A stretch of 64,000 nt of DNA, taken from assembly GCA_013138865.1 (NCBI GenBank), contig WTBY01000017.1, positions 98,313-162,312 on the forward strand, given 5' to 3'. The notes beneath the pieces are model-generated. The model saw only the letters and a program-made list of their open reading frames with translations. It was not told the origin of the DNA and searched no databases. Numbering within the stretch: the first letter of the stretch is position 1; every line of letters starts with the position of its first letter. Origin of the DNA: Helicobacteraceae bacterium (GTDB taxonomy: Bacteria > Campylobacterota > Campylobacteria > Campylobacterales > Sulfurimonadaceae). The position numbers and the translations under genes were made by a program. Below, one piece after another: positions 9,273-19,750 of this stretch.

Positions 9273-9965
9273 CTATTTTAAACTATTCATGTAAGCGATA
9301 ATAGCAACAATTTCAGGAATCTGACCATTGTTAACCATCTCTTTTACATTTTTATCATTCATATCTGCTACAACTAATTTTGCTTCAGCTAATGCTGATG
9401 CGTGTGCACCTGATAATGAATCAGCAAGTTTTACTACCTCTTTAGAACCATCTTTCATAGGAAGTGGTTTGTTATAAGGTACAGCAAATACATTTTTAAC
9501 TGTTATTTGCTCTGCATAAGCAGTGTCAATATCAGCTAAATTAGTAAACATCCATCTGTAAGCAGGCATGATAGAACCAGGTACAACACCAGCAGGATCT
9601 TTCATGTGGTTTTCGTGCCAGTCAGTTGTACGGTAGTTACCTACACGCATAAGGTCTGGACCAGTACGTTTTGAACCCCAAAGAAAAGGACGATCATAAG
9701 CATACTCACCACTCATTGAGTAGTGACCATAACGATCAGTTTCAGCTTTAAAAGGACGAACTAGTTGTGAATGACAAGCATTACAACTATTTTTAATATA
9801 TACATGACGACCAGCCAACTCTAGAGTTGAGTACGGTTTCGTACCAACTGTAGGTTGTGATTGTTGTGCAAAGTTTGGAAGTATTTCTACTAAACCAGCG
9901 AATGCAATTGTTAAGAATACCGCAACTGCAAAGAAGAACGGATTTTTTTCTAACCAATGAAACAT
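9273..9965 (-). CDS. ccoO: cbb3-type cytochrome c oxidase subunit II (monohaem CcoO)
   Basis: This 230-residue protein has one N-terminal membrane helix (NPFFFAVAVFLTIAFAGLVEI) and a single c-type haem site, CNACHSQLVRP. The family blocks GHYSMSGEYAYDRPFLWGSK, RTGPDLMRVG and GSIMPAYRWM supply the methionine ligand. It receives electrons from CcoP and passes them to the haem b of CcoN. It is 18 bp downstream of ccoN and 13 bp upstream of ccoQ. Confidence 0.97.
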   Translation of the reverse strand: MFHWLEKNPFFFAVAVFLTIAFAGLVEILPNFAQQSQPTVGTKPYSTLELAGRHVYIKNSCNACHSQLVRPFKAETDRYGHYSMSGEYAYDRPFLWGSKRTGPDLMRVGNYRTTDWHENHMKDPAGVVPGSIMPAYRWMFTNLADIDTAYAEQITVKNVFAVPYNKPLPMKDGSKEVVKLADSLSGAHASALAEAKLVVADMNDKNVKEMVNNGQIPEIVAIIAYMNSLK

Positions 9966-9983
9966 AATTATAATCCCCCTTAA

Positions 9984-11465
9984 TTACGCGCCCATAGGCG
10001 TAGCGTTTTGTAACTCTGACTCATCTACTCTTTCAGAAGAAGTCATTGTTTTAAACATATTGTATGCGAAAATAAACATACCAACTAAGTATAAAGTACC
10101 ACCAACCGCACGAATAGTGTAGTAAGGGTGAAGAACAGTTACTGTATCAATGAATGAGTAAGCTAAGTTACCAAATTCATCGTGAGCACGCCACATCATA
10201 CCTTGAGTTATACCAGCAATCCACATAGATGTAAAATAAAGAATTACACCTAAAGTTTGGATCCAGAATTGAGTATTCATTAAAGATTTAGAGTAAATCT
10301 TACGTTTGAACACACGTGGAGCCATATGGAAAAGTGCAGCCATAATCATGAATGCAACCCAACCAAGAACACCATCATGAACATGACCAACAATCCAGTC
10401 AGTAAAATGCGCTAGAGCATTTACAGATTTAATCGCTTGAATTGGACCTTCAAGAGTTGAGAATAGGTAGAAAGTAGAAGCAAGAATCATGAACTTAATC
10501 AGTGGAGACTCAGCAACTTGTTGCCACTCACCCTTCATTGTCAGAAGCATATTTATAGCAGAACCCCAAGACGGAAGAATTAGAACTATTGAGAAAACTG
10601 ATCCCATAGTTTGCATCCAGTCAGGAACTGTAGAGAAAAGAAGGTGATGACCACCAGCCCATATATAAACGAACATTAAACCCCAGAATGAAAGAATAGA
10701 TAGTTTATATGAATAAACTGCTTGTCCTGACTCTTTTGGTAAAAAGTAGTAGATCATTGCAACAATAGGAACAGTAAAACCAAATGCAACAGCATTATGA
10801 CCATACCACCATTGAACAATTGCATCATTTGTACCAGAGTACATTGACACAGAGTGATACCATGCGCCAATTCCATCTGATGCAAAATAAGTAGGAATTG
10901 CTAAGTTGTTAAATATGTAAAGCATAGCTATACCAAGGAACGTAGCAATATAGTACCAGATAGAGATATATAGTGATTTTTCACGGCGAATACCGATTAA
11001 ACCAAATAGACCCATACCCCAAATAACCCAGATAATTACAATTGCAATATCAATAGGCCACTCAAACTCTGCATACTCTTTTGATGTAGTGATACCCATT
11101 AACAGTGAACCAACTATTAAAACAACACCTACCATATATAATGTGAAGTGAAGTTTTCCTAAAAACATTAAAAATGGTGATTCAGCCATAGATACTTTAA
11201 GAACTCTTTGTCCTACATAATACCAAGTTGCCCAAATACCACTTAATGTGAAACCAAAAATAACTGCATCTGTGTGCAGTGGACGTAAACGAGAAAAGTT
11301 AGTATACTCAGCCAAGCCTTCGCCTAACATAGTATTAACAGCAGGGAAAGCCATTTCCCACGCTAGAATAACACCAACAAGCATTCCAACAATTCCTAAA
11401 ACGATAGTTGAATACATAAACAACTTCGCTATAGTATAATCATACTCTAATGGACGATCTTCCAT
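9984..11465 (-). CDS. ccoN: cbb3-type cytochrome c oxidase catalytic subunit I
   Basis: This 493-residue membrane protein has about 12 helices and the haem-copper ligands of the C family, with the low-spin haem His in RPLHTDAV and the copper-site region WYGHNAVAFGF, AGGHHLLFS and HVHDGVLG. I start it at the ATG at 11465 (MEDRPLEYDYTIAKLF), because a textbook AAGGAGG sits six bases before it. A TTG reading from 11489 would translate through that ribosome-binding site. CcoN reduces oxygen to water at low oxygen and pumps protons. It heads the ccoNOQP operon, with 228 bp of non-coding DNA upstream for its promoter. Confidence 0.97.
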   Translation of the reverse strand: MEDRPLEYDYTIAKLFMYSTIVLGIVGMLVGVILAWEMAFPAVNTMLGEGLAEYTNFSRLRPLHTDAVIFGFTLSGIWATWYYVGQRVLKVSMAESPFLMFLGKLHFTLYMVGVVLIVGSLLMGITTSKEYAEFEWPIDIAIVIIWVIWGMGLFGLIGIRREKSLYISIWYYIATFLGIAMLYIFNNLAIPTYFASDGIGAWYHSVSMYSGTNDAIVQWWYGHNAVAFGFTVPIVAMIYYFLPKESGQAVYSYKLSILSFWGLMFVYIWAGGHHLLFSTVPDWMQTMGSVFSIVLILPSWGSAINMLLTMKGEWQQVAESPLIKFMILASTFYLFSTLEGPIQAIKSVNALAHFTDWIVGHVHDGVLGWVAFMIMAALFHMAPRVFKRKIYSKSLMNTQFWIQTLGVILYFTSMWIAGITQGMMWRAHDEFGNLAYSFIDTVTVLHPYYTIRAVGGTLYLVGMFIFAYNMFKTMTSSERVDESELQNATPMGA

Positions 11466-11501
11466 ATAAAGCCTCCTTAAAAGATTCAAAGTATAAAAGT
11501 T

Positions 11502-11516
11502 CTAATTCAAAATTAG
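11502..11516. promoter_or_regulatory. inverted repeat upstream of ccoN
   Basis: CTAATT-CAA-AATTAG is a perfect 6-bp inverted repeat with a 3-base spacer, 37 bp before the ccoN ATG. Its position fits an operator or promoter-proximal site of the oxidase operon. It does not match the FNR/CRP consensus, so the regulator is unknown. The rest of 11466-11693 is very AT-rich without another clear element. Confidence 0.3.
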
Positions 11517-11693
11517 ACCAATAAACTATGCAATATTAACTATTGATACATTTAAAAGGACTTAAAGTATTAAAATGTTGTTACTAATATTAGTTTACAT
11601 AATTATATTAAGGATAAATTAATAAATATGTGAATAAATGAAACAATTATTAGTTGTAACTATTATTTTATAGTAATAAGTTTTCACTAAATA

Positions 11694-12422
11694 TTACGTA
11701 CAACACGCTTTTCTCTCCATAATTTCTGTTTTAGGTGTATTAAATATAACAAACTGTTTATATGCTTTCATAATTGTCCAAGCTCCATACACTATAACTG
11801 TAATGGCTGCAAGGTTTATAAATATTTTACGTAATGAAGTTGAACTAAATATACCTACTATATAGGCAAATGTAAAAAGTGAAGGTATTGTAAATATACC
11901 AAATATTCCCATTACGATCGCACCATACAAAACTGACTCTGTTGTAGTTGCAGTAACAAGCATTGTGTAAACAAGGCCACAAGGTATTAGTCCATTTAAA
12001 AAACCTAGAATAAAAAAGCTAGATAGTGTTGCAGTAGCTATTTGTGCATTAAATATTTTTTTGAACCATGCCATTTTTGCAATTGGGTACTCTATGGAGT
12101 TTAAAAATTTTAGTTTACCTGCAAATGAGAGACCCATAAGGATCATTAAAAGACCGGCAAAACCAAACATTATTGCACGACTAAGTGGAGTTATATCCCA
12201 AAGTGAGCCAAAATAACCAAATAGTGCCCCTAAAAGCATATATGCTACTACTCTTCCGATATTATAAAGTCCATGATAGAGAGCTTGTTGTGTTCTTGTA
12301 AGTTCAGGTGAAATTTTTGAGGCCGTGTAGGTAACAATAAAGCCTCCACACATACCAATACAATGACCAATAGATCCAAGTAGTGCGAAAGTTATAATAG
12401 CGGCTAGTTCTATATTTTCCAA
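11694..12422 (-). CDS. SafE/DsbD-like six-helix membrane protein, probably cytochrome oxidase or metal related
   Basis: This 242-residue protein has six predicted membrane helices and the motif GHCIGMCGGF near residue 20 plus NGLIPCGLVY, typical of the sulfite exporter TauE/SafE-like or UreH/DsbD-2 family. Members beside cbb3 genes are thought to move copper or reductant across the membrane; here it lies directly upstream of ccoN on the same strand, which supports that. The tail ends in CCT, a possible metal-binding pair. The start is TTG at 12422 with AAAGGT upstream; no suitable ATG exists. The substrate is inferred. Confidence 0.7.
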   Translation of the reverse strand: MENIELAAIITFALLGSIGHCIGMCGGFIVTYTASKISPELTRTQQALYHGLYNIGRVVAYMLLGALFGYFGSLWDITPLSRAIMFGFAGLLMILMGLSFAGKLKFLNSIEYPIAKMAWFKKIFNAQIATATLSSFFILGFLNGLIPCGLVYTMLVTATTTESVLYGAIVMGIFGIFTIPSLFTFAYIVGIFSSTSLRKIFINLAAITVIVYGAWTIMKAYKQFVIFNTPKTEIMERKACCT

Positions 12423-12473
12423 AAATTACCTTTTAATAATACAAAATAATAGCAACTAAGTGTTAAATATGTG

Positions 12474-13613
12474 TTAAGTTCTATTCTCTTTCATAACATT
12501 TATGAATTCACCAAAGATATAGGCACTCTCTTTAGGTCCTGGAGATGCTTCTGGATGATGCTGTACTGAGAAAATTGGTTCATCTTTGTATTTTAAGCCC
12601 TCAATCGTATTATCAAAAAGGTTAGTATGTGTTACGTCAGCTATCTCTGTAATACTATCTGGTACATTATAGTTATGATTTTGTGCTGTAATCTCAACTG
12701 TACCTGTTTTAGCATTTTTAACAGGATGATTTCCTCCATGATGACCAAATTTTAATTTAAAAGTATCATAACCATGGGAGATAGATAGTAGTTGATGTCC
12801 TAAGCAGATACCAAACATAGGAATTTTAGCAGCTATTAGTTTTTTTATCTGCTCTTGTTCTTTTTTAAGAACAAGTGGATCACCTGGACCATTTGAAAGA
12901 AATACTCCATCAATATACTTAGCTTTATAATCTTCTATTAATTTTTCAGCATCAAAATTATTAGGAATTACATCAACACTCATGCCGGCATCTACTAGTT
13001 CATTTAAAATATTACGTTTAACACCAAAGTCAATTGCGACTATTCTAACTTTAACTTTTGGTGGCTCTTTGTACATAAAGTTTACTGAGTCATAATTAGC
13101 ACTTTTGTGTTTATACTTCTCTTTTGTACTTACTTCTTCTATATAGTTAATATCTTCTATACGAGGTGAGCTTTCAAGTATTTTCTTTAACTCGTCTTTA
13201 TCACTGATTTGTGTCGAAGCTACCATCATCATGGCACCTTCATCACGTATCATTTTAGTTAAATAGCGTGTATCAATATCACAAATACCAATTACGCCAT
13301 GAGCAAGTAAAAAGTTTTCTAATGATGTGTCAGCTCTAAAGTTAGAAAATTCATCTTGATATTTACGTACGATCACACCTTTAGTAAATGCACCCATACT
13401 CTCCATATCTTCATCATTAACACCTACATTACCAATCTCTGGCATAGTAAAAGTTACAAATTGTCCTGCATAAGAAGGATCAGAAATAATCTCTTGATAA
13501 CCACTCATTGAAGTGTTAAAAACTATCTCGCCTACTGATGTAGTGTCAGCACCAAAGCTATTTGCTTCCATGAAAGTACCATTTTCAAGATAAATCCAAA
13601 CTTTTTTACTCAT
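12474..13613 (-). CDS. carA: carbamoyl-phosphate synthase small subunit
   Basis: This 379-residue protein has the CarA N-domain (YLENGTFMEANSFG, MSGYQEIISDPSYAGQ) and a C-terminal class I glutamine amidotransferase. The nucleophile is in FGICLGHQLL and the catalytic His in VQHHPEASPGP. It hydrolyses glutamine and feeds ammonia to CarB for arginine and pyrimidine synthesis. carB is not in the window. It overlaps the DUF507 gene by one base (TAATG-type), an arrangement common in Campylobacterota. Confidence 0.97.
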   Translation of the reverse strand: MSKKVWIYLENGTFMEANSFGADTTSVGEIVFNTSMSGYQEIISDPSYAGQFVTFTMPEIGNVGVNDEDMESMGAFTKGVIVRKYQDEFSNFRADTSLENFLLAHGVIGICDIDTRYLTKMIRDEGAMMMVASTQISDKDELKKILESSPRIEDINYIEEVSTKEKYKHKSANYDSVNFMYKEPPKVKVRIVAIDFGVKRNILNELVDAGMSVDVIPNNFDAEKLIEDYKAKYIDGVFLSNGPGDPLVLKKEQEQIKKLIAAKIPMFGICLGHQLLSISHGYDTFKLKFGHHGGNHPVKNAKTGTVEITAQNHNYNVPDSITEIADVTHTNLFDNTIEGLKYKDEPIFSVQHHPEASPGPKESAYIFGEFINVMKENRT

Positions 13614-14164
13614 TAGACCATACCTCTTTTAAGCAGTTCTTCTTTGTATAGTTTTTCATGAAGAATACTATAATCATCTGTTCCAGGAATCAGATCACGT
13701 TTATATGTTTTAATTTTCTCGTAAACTGCATTTTCTATCTCTGCTGTATCAGCTATAAATGAAGTTATAGAATCATAAATAATATTTTTTACACGATTTT
13801 CACTTACATCATAGTGAAGAAGATCTTCTTCATAAAGTGAGTCTAGAATTTTATGTGAAATATCTGAAAAACGATCTTCATAAGATAAAATAACACCAAA
13901 CTCTGGTGCTATTTTACGTTTTATCATAAAGAAAAGTTGACGCTCATCAGCTAAGTAAAACTCTATTTCGTCTTCATTATCATCAATAACTTCGTGAACT
14001 CTATTCTCTAAAGCAATCTCTTGTTTAATATTCTCTGCTAATATTTTTTCTGCTTCGTGAGCTATAGGCTCTAAGCCCTGAGTCATAGTCACTAATGGAC
14101 TTCTATTTAAGTCTACTGCTACTTTTGTTGAAATATGTGGTACATGAGAAAGTGAAATTTTCAT
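13613..14164 (-). CDS. DUF507 family protein
   Basis: This 183-residue soluble protein begins MKISLSHVPHISTKVAVDL and contains the acidic stretch VIDDNEDEIEFY followed by FMIKRKIAPEFGV, which I recognise as the DUF507 family. Its function is not established. It is directly upstream of carA and translationally coupled to it, as in related genomes, so a link to carbamoyl phosphate or arginine metabolism is possible but untested. There are no membrane segments. Confidence 0.75.
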   Translation of the reverse strand: MKISLSHVPHISTKVAVDLNRSPLVTMTQGLEPIAHEAEKILAENIKQEIALENRVHEVIDDNEDEIEFYLADERQLFFMIKRKIAPEFGVILSYEDRFSDISHKILDSLYEEDLLHYDVSENRVKNIIYDSITSFIADTAEIENAVYEKIKTYKRDLIPGTDDYSILHEKLYKEELLKRGMV

Positions 14165-14231
14165 AATATTTAATTGCCTCTTTGTTATAAAGTTAAAAAT
14201 TTAATCATTATACTAAAAAGAAGCTAATGTT

Positions 14232-14774
14232 TTAATTAGTTGAGGAGAGATCACCTAATAAAACGGTTATAATTGAAGCTTTTTTTGCAGGCATTTTACT
14301 TAAAATTTTACCTACTGTTTTTGGTTTTAGTATTTTTAAGATCATAACAGCCTCTTGTGGCTTCATATCTGAAAGTATTCCTGCTGCTGAAGCTGCTTTC
14401 ATTTTTGCATAAGTTTGAGAAACTTTACTCATTTTAGTCTCTTTAAGATCTTTAAGTGCTTTCTCATTTTTTGCAAGCATAATTTTTGTATTTTCCTCTT
14501 TTTGGCTTACCTCTTTCAGTTTTGCATCAACACTTTTCTCTTTTTCTACTAAAATTGTCTCTTTTCTTTTTAGCATCTCATCTGTTGCAACTTTTAGCGC
14601 ATTTAGTGCTTGTTTTGCCTCATCAATACGTTCTAATTCTAAAACAAGTTCACTCTTACGCTCTTCAAATATTTTAGTACACTCATATAGTCTTGTTGGC
14701 TCTTTTAGAGTTGGTGCGACTTCTTGAGCATATAAACCAAATGATATAAAAATTATTAAAATTAAATTTTTCAT
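14232..14774 (-). CDS. MotE/MgtE-N-like periplasmic coiled-coil protein (flagellar)
   Basis: This 180-residue protein has a signal peptide or anchor (1-16, LILIIFISFGLYA) and a long coiled coil (about 30-115, rich in K, E and A). It ends in an MgtE-N-type helical domain (DMKPQEAVMILKILKPKTVGKILSKMP). That architecture is the one seen in MotE/PomE-type proteins that support flagellar motor function. Its ATG overlaps the stop of the FliJ-like gene (ATGA), which strengthens the flagellar assignment. The exact role is inferred. Confidence 0.65.
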   Translation of the reverse strand: MKNLILIIFISFGLYAQEVAPTLKEPTRLYECTKIFEERKSELVLELERIDEAKQALNALKVATDEMLKRKETILVEKEKSVDAKLKEVSQKEENTKIMLAKNEKALKDLKETKMSKVSQTYAKMKAASAAGILSDMKPQEAVMILKILKPKTVGKILSKMPAKKASIITVLLGDLSSTN

Positions 14775-15195
14775 GATGCCCTTTTTTTCTTCATAAAACT
14801 CATTAGTGCTACTTCATCTAAATCTTTTGCTTCTAGAATAGCAATCTCTTTTAGTCTCTCTTTGATCTGCTCTGACTCTAAATAGTTAAATTTTTCATAA
14901 TCAAGTGAAGTGAATTTCAAATTTTCTTTAAATTGAGTAACTTGTTGTGAAGCAAACTCTACCCATTTTTGTTTAGCTTTTATAGTCTCTCTTTGAGCAC
15001 TCATAAGCATATTAGAAACTGCAAATTCTGAGATGCTACCACTTTGTGGTGCTTCTTGTTTTAATAGGTCGTCTCTTGCTATTTGTAACTCATTTTGAGC
15101 TTTTTTTAAGTTCACATTTGCTTCTGCAAGTGCAGTTTCAGCCTCTTTTAACTTGTCTTTTTTAAGTTTAACAAGAGGCGTGAACTTTGTCTTCA

Positions 15196-15196
<1 letters not shown>
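14771..15196 (-). CDS. fliJ: FliJ-like flagellar export chaperone
   Basis: This 141-residue, almost wholly coiled-coil protein begins TKFTPLVKLKKDKLKEAE, the common FliJ start. It also has the length and charge pattern of FliJ, the central stalk-like subunit of the flagellar type III ATPase complex. Sequence in this family is poorly conserved, so the call rests on length, coiled coil, the FTPLVKLKK start and the overlap with the MotE-like gene. Its start shares one base with the purA stop. Confidence 0.65.
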
Positions 15197-16446
<1,250 letters not shown>

Positions 16447-16456
16447 CTATAAATCC

Positions 16457-17311
16457 TTATTTATCTAATTCTATTAATTTTTCTATTAGTGCATCTACAT
16501 AGATTGCAAAACCAACCGACTTAGACTCTTCGCTCTTATAGCGTCCACCACGAGCAAACACTTCATTTTGATCAATAATTCTAAAATAAAGTTCATCATA
16601 GTACAACATTTGAGCATAATAAAGAGGAGCGATCGCTACATTTTTATACTCAATAGCACTGCATAACTCTTTTATTTTCTCTAACTCAACTTTGATCGCA
16701 TCTGGAACAATCTCGATCACACTGTCTATGTCTTCTATATTGTGCAGATAAACTAGTTTTTCCAACCACTCTATTTTAAGAGAGAGCATTTTTTCTATAT
16801 TTATATGTTTAAAGTCATCTAATGTTAAATCACAAAGTGTTGTAATTATCTTTGGTATATTAATATTACTTATTTGTAAAAGTGGCTCTAAATCAAGCTC
16901 TTTCATAATCTCTAAACTTTGATCTAACACGCAAGAGAGTTTTTCTTCATCTATATATTCAGCGCCAACTTGATACTGCTCTATAGATGGGTATTTAAAT
17001 ACAGGTTGAACATAGAACCACTTTTTGTGTGTTGTATTACGTCCTAATCTTTTGTTTATAATACGGACAACATCGATCGTAGAGTCAGCACGTAGGCTCA
17101 TATTATGATTTTGAACATCGTTAACACGAATTAGCTCTCGCTCATCTGCTATACTTCGGTGCTGATGATATGAAAAAAGTGGAGTAACAATCTCTTCAAA
17201 ACCACCCTCACTTAAAACATCACTTGCAACGTTTTCTATAAAGCGTTTTTTCTTTGCACTTTCACCAAAGTATAATTTACTTGACTCTGGAATTTCATGT
17301 TCAAAAATCAC
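16457..17311 (-). CDS. hisZ: ATP phosphoribosyltransferase regulatory subunit HisZ-like
   Basis: This 284-residue protein resembles a catalytically silent histidyl-tRNA synthetase core: FEEIVTPLFSYHQH, then NMSLRADSTIDVVRI (motif 2 region) and a C-terminal FARGGRYKSEES block. It lacks the anticodon-binding domain. HisZ activates the short HisG enzyme at the start of histidine synthesis. The start is GTG at 17311, sharing its first base with the stop of the upstream aminotransferase. hisG is not in view, so a divergent HisS-like role cannot be excluded. Confidence 0.75.
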   Translation of the reverse strand: MIFEHEIPESSKLYFGESAKKKRFIENVASDVLSEGGFEEIVTPLFSYHQHRSIADERELIRVNDVQNHNMSLRADSTIDVVRIINKRLGRNTTHKKWFYVQPVFKYPSIEQYQVGAEYIDEEKLSCVLDQSLEIMKELDLEPLLQISNINIPKIITTLCDLTLDDFKHINIEKMLSLKIEWLEKLVYLHNIEDIDSVIEIVPDAIKVELEKIKELCSAIEYKNVAIAPLYYAQMLYYDELYFRIIDQNEVFARGGRYKSEESKSVGFAIYVDALIEKLIELDK

Positions 17312-18417
17312 TATTTTAGTCCAAAAAATATTTTATTATATGTTTGGCTTGCAAGACCACTGTAAGCTCTTACGCCTAGTTTATCTAAACATAACTCAAC
17401 TGCATTCACAACCCAGATCGATTCATAAGTAGGAATCAATCCCATTTGGTTAATTCTGAATATTTTACCTTTTAGATGATCTTGACCACCTGCAACATTT
17501 ACACCATACTCCGTTTTAAGTAGGTTTCTTATCTCACTTGCTTTCTCATCATCGATCGTAGTCATAGACTCAGCTGGGGAAGTTGGATATATATGCAGTC
17601 CGATAGTACTTAGTGCTGTGCGGGTTGCTTTAGCTCTTAAAGCAGTCTCATCATAAAGAGCGTCTAGACCATTAACTTCTATCTGTTCTAAAATAGCTTC
17701 AAGACCTATTATTAAAGTAGTTGCTGCGGTATAAGCTGTAGTGTTTTTCTTTTGAGATTTAATCTCACTTGCAAGGTTTAAATAGTAACCTTTACCACTT
17801 CCAATTTTTTCGATCGCCGCACTGCTTAGACCTAAAATTGCAAGTCCAGGAGGTAACATAAGTGCTTTTTGGCTACCTGCTATTAGACAGTCAATGTTAC
17901 TTACATCAATTCTCTCAACTCCAACAGCAGTAATTCCATCAGCAATAATCATAATATTTGGGTTAACTTTTTTAACAGCCTCAGCAATCTGCTCAACTGG
18001 GTGACGAAGTCCACCTGCTGACTCACTAATCTGTATTGCTATCGCATCAATGTCACTATCTTTTTTAATAGCTTCTAAAACATCTTCAACACTTGTTGGA
18101 GTATTCCACTCATACTTAAGTTCAACATTTTTTATATTATGTGCTATTGCTATTTTGCCAAAACGCTCACCAAATTTACCTGCATTAATAGAGAGTAATT
18201 TTTCACTTGTTAAGTTAGTAACAGCAGCTTCCATAGCCCCTGTTCCTGAACTACTTAGCATTATTACTTCATCAGTTTTAAATAGTTTAAAAAGCAGTTT
18301 TCTACTGTTTGCAAAAATTGCTTCAAACTCTGGTGTTCGGTGATGTATAGTTTCATCAGCCATAGCATTACGAACGTTTTGTGGGACAGGAGTCGGTCCT
18401 GGTGTAAAAAGTAACAT
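17311..18417 (-). CDS. class V pyridoxal-phosphate aminotransferase (serine/alanine-glyoxylate type)
   Basis: This 368-residue enzyme begins LLFTPGPTPVPQNVR and contains SSSGTGAMEAAV (phosphate-binding turn), ADGITAVGVE and GSQKALMLPPGL, where the lysine forms the Schiff base. This is the alanine-glyoxylate / serine-pyruvate family, which in some microbes serves as the phosphoserine aminotransferase of serine synthesis. The substrate cannot be settled from sequence alone. It is followed directly by hisZ and purA. A hairpin stands just before its ribosome-binding site. Confidence 0.85.
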   Translation of the reverse strand: MLLFTPGPTPVPQNVRNAMADETIHHRTPEFEAIFANSRKLLFKLFKTDEVIMLSSSGTGAMEAAVTNLTSEKLLSINAGKFGERFGKIAIAHNIKNVELKYEWNTPTSVEDVLEAIKKDSDIDAIAIQISESAGGLRHPVEQIAEAVKKVNPNIMIIADGITAVGVERIDVSNIDCLIAGSQKALMLPPGLAILGLSSAAIEKIGSGKGYYLNLASEIKSQKKNTTAYTAATTLIIGLEAILEQIEVNGLDALYDETALRAKATRTALSTIGLHIYPTSPAESMTTIDDEKASEIRNLLKTEYGVNVAGGQDHLKGKIFRINQMGLIPTYESIWVVNAVELCLDKLGVRAYSGLASQTYNKIFFGLK

Positions 18418-18431
18418 CTATTATTTTCCTT

Positions 18432-18459
18432 CAACTATATGGCTTTTGCCATACAGTTG
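18432..18459 (-). promoter_or_regulatory. 12-bp hairpin in the leader of the aminotransferase gene
   Basis: On the minus strand CAACTGTATGGC and GCCATATAGTTG pair fully (one G-U) around AAAA, between the CheY-like stop and the AAGGAAAA ribosome-binding site. It may terminate the cheY-like transcript or modulate the downstream gene. There is no U-run after it, so an intrinsic terminator is doubtful. Confidence 0.45.
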
Positions 18460-18471
18460 CAAATTTTATTT

Positions 18472-18861
18472 TTAGTCTTCTTCTTCGAGTAGACCGATAT
18501 TTTCGATCGCATCTCTTACTACTGCTTCTTTAAATGGTTTAACAAGGTAACCATTTACACCTTTTTTAATCATCTTTACAACTTGAAGTTTTGCACCTTC
18601 TGTTGTTGCCATAATGATTTTAGTTTCTTTAAAACGAAGGTCTGCACGAATTGCATCAACAACTTGTTCACCATTCATTTTGGGCATATTCCAATCAAGT
18701 AAAACTAGATCAACACTAGGTACTGAATTCATTTTCTCCATTGCTACCAAGCCATCTTCTGCTTCTAGCAAAGTCAACTCATCAGCTGGGTAAAATTCTC
18801 CCATAAAACCTGTAAGCATACGTCTAATTATTTTACTATCATCTACTATTAAAATAGTCAT
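18472..18861 (-). CDS. single-domain CheY-like response regulator
   Basis: This 129-residue receiver domain has the acidic pocket VDDSK near residue 6-10, the phosphorylation site in LLDWNMPKMNG (Asp about 56), the Thr of IIMATTEG and the Lys of LVKPFKEA. There is no output domain. The pattern is close to chemotaxis or motility receivers and it lies near flagellar-type genes, but no kinase is adjacent. The partner is unknown. Confidence 0.88.
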   Translation of the reverse strand: MTILIVDDSKIIRRMLTGFMGEFYPADELTLLEAEDGLVAMEKMNSVPSVDLVLLDWNMPKMNGEQVVDAIRADLRFKETKIIMATTEGAKLQVVKMIKKGVNGYLVKPFKEAVVRDAIENIGLLEEED

Positions 18862-18986
18862 TATATATTCCTAATTGCATTAAAATTGTCTAATAATACA
18901 AGATAGTTGCTTCTTTTCAAATTAAATACTATGGAATAACATTTGCTAGTACTAAAATGTGCTACAACATATTTAAAGGAGAAGCT

Positions 18987-19076
18987 ATGTCAGTTAGACA
19001 GATTTCATCAAGACTAACTTTACTGCTTGAGCGTTTCGAAGATTCTTTATATAGACTGAGCCGTAGAGTTTTATAA
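18987..19076 (+). CDS. candidate 29-residue basic small protein
   Basis: A strong ribosome-binding site (AAAGGAG, five bases before ATG) opens a 29-codon frame, [20 protein letters not shown] and LYRLSRRVL, ending TAA. It is an amphipathic, arginine-rich helix with leucines at 3-4-residue spacing. The last six bases overlap the end of convergent rdgB. There is no similarity I recognise. It is supported by the ribosome-binding site, and the flanking gap is otherwise unused on this strand. It could be a regulatory small protein or a leader peptide. Confidence 0.45.
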   Translation: MSVRQISSRLTLLLERFEDSLYRLSRRVL

Positions 19077-19664
19077 CTGAACGGATTCAATAATCACTTT
19101 TGCTAAGGACAGCGCTTTAGAGCGGTGTGACAGCTTTGACTTGATGTTAGCATCAAGCTCAGCCACCGTTTTATTATAACCAGAAGGAATGAACATAGGG
19201 TCATAACCAAAACCCTTTTCTCCTCTTGTTTCATTAATTACATCTCCATACATCCAACCATGAACTGAATACTCTTTTTCTTTATAAATAATTGCGATCG
19301 CAGCTGTATAGTGTGCTGGAGTTGAGATTACTCCCATATCTTTAACACTTTTAATTAATTTATATAAATTATCTTTATCACTGGCACCCGCACCTGCATA
19401 ACGCGCACTGTAGATCCCAGGTTCACCTTTTAAAATATCGACACTTATTCCGCTATCATCAGCAATTACAATAGCTTCTTTATCGCCTAGTGCTTTATAA
19501 ACAGCTCTTGCTTTTAGTAGTGCGTTGTCTTTAAATGTGTGAGCATCTTCTACGATCTCAAACTCTTCTATTAACTCACTATATGGAACAACTTCATACT
19601 CACTCCAAAGCTCTTTAATCTCTTTTACCTTACCCTTGTTTGATGTTGCTAGTATTATTTTCAT
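19071..19664 (-). CDS. rdgB: dITP/XTP pyrophosphatase (RdgB/HAM1)
   Basis: This 197-residue protein starts [15 protein letters not shown] and has [39 protein letters not shown] and [13 protein letters not shown], all family signatures, ending in the SHRSKAL motif. It removes dITP and XTP from the nucleotide pool by hydrolysing them to monophosphates. Length is standard. It is divergent from the MFS gene and its end overlaps the small frame at 18987-19076. Confidence 0.96.
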   Translation of the reverse strand: MKIILATSNKGKVKEIKELWSEYEVVPYSELIEEFEIVEDAHTFKDNALLKARAVYKALGDKEAIVIADDSGISVDILKGEPGIYSARYAGAGASDKDNLYKLIKSVKDMGVISTPAHYTAAIAIIYKEKEYSVHGWMYGDVINETRGEKGFGYDPMFIPSGYNKTVAELDANIKSKLSHRSKALSLAKVIIESVQL

Positions 19665-19750
19665 AATTTTTCCGTTACTTAATTTTATAAAGTTATTTTA
19701 TCTTAAAAAACTAAGAGTATTATTCAATTATTATAAAAAAAGGTATCTTA

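Noticed and set aside
18862..19070. tRNA or rRNA genes in the larger spacers of the window
   Set aside because: No cloverleaf-like GTTCRANNC/CCA pattern was seen in any of the spacers by eye.
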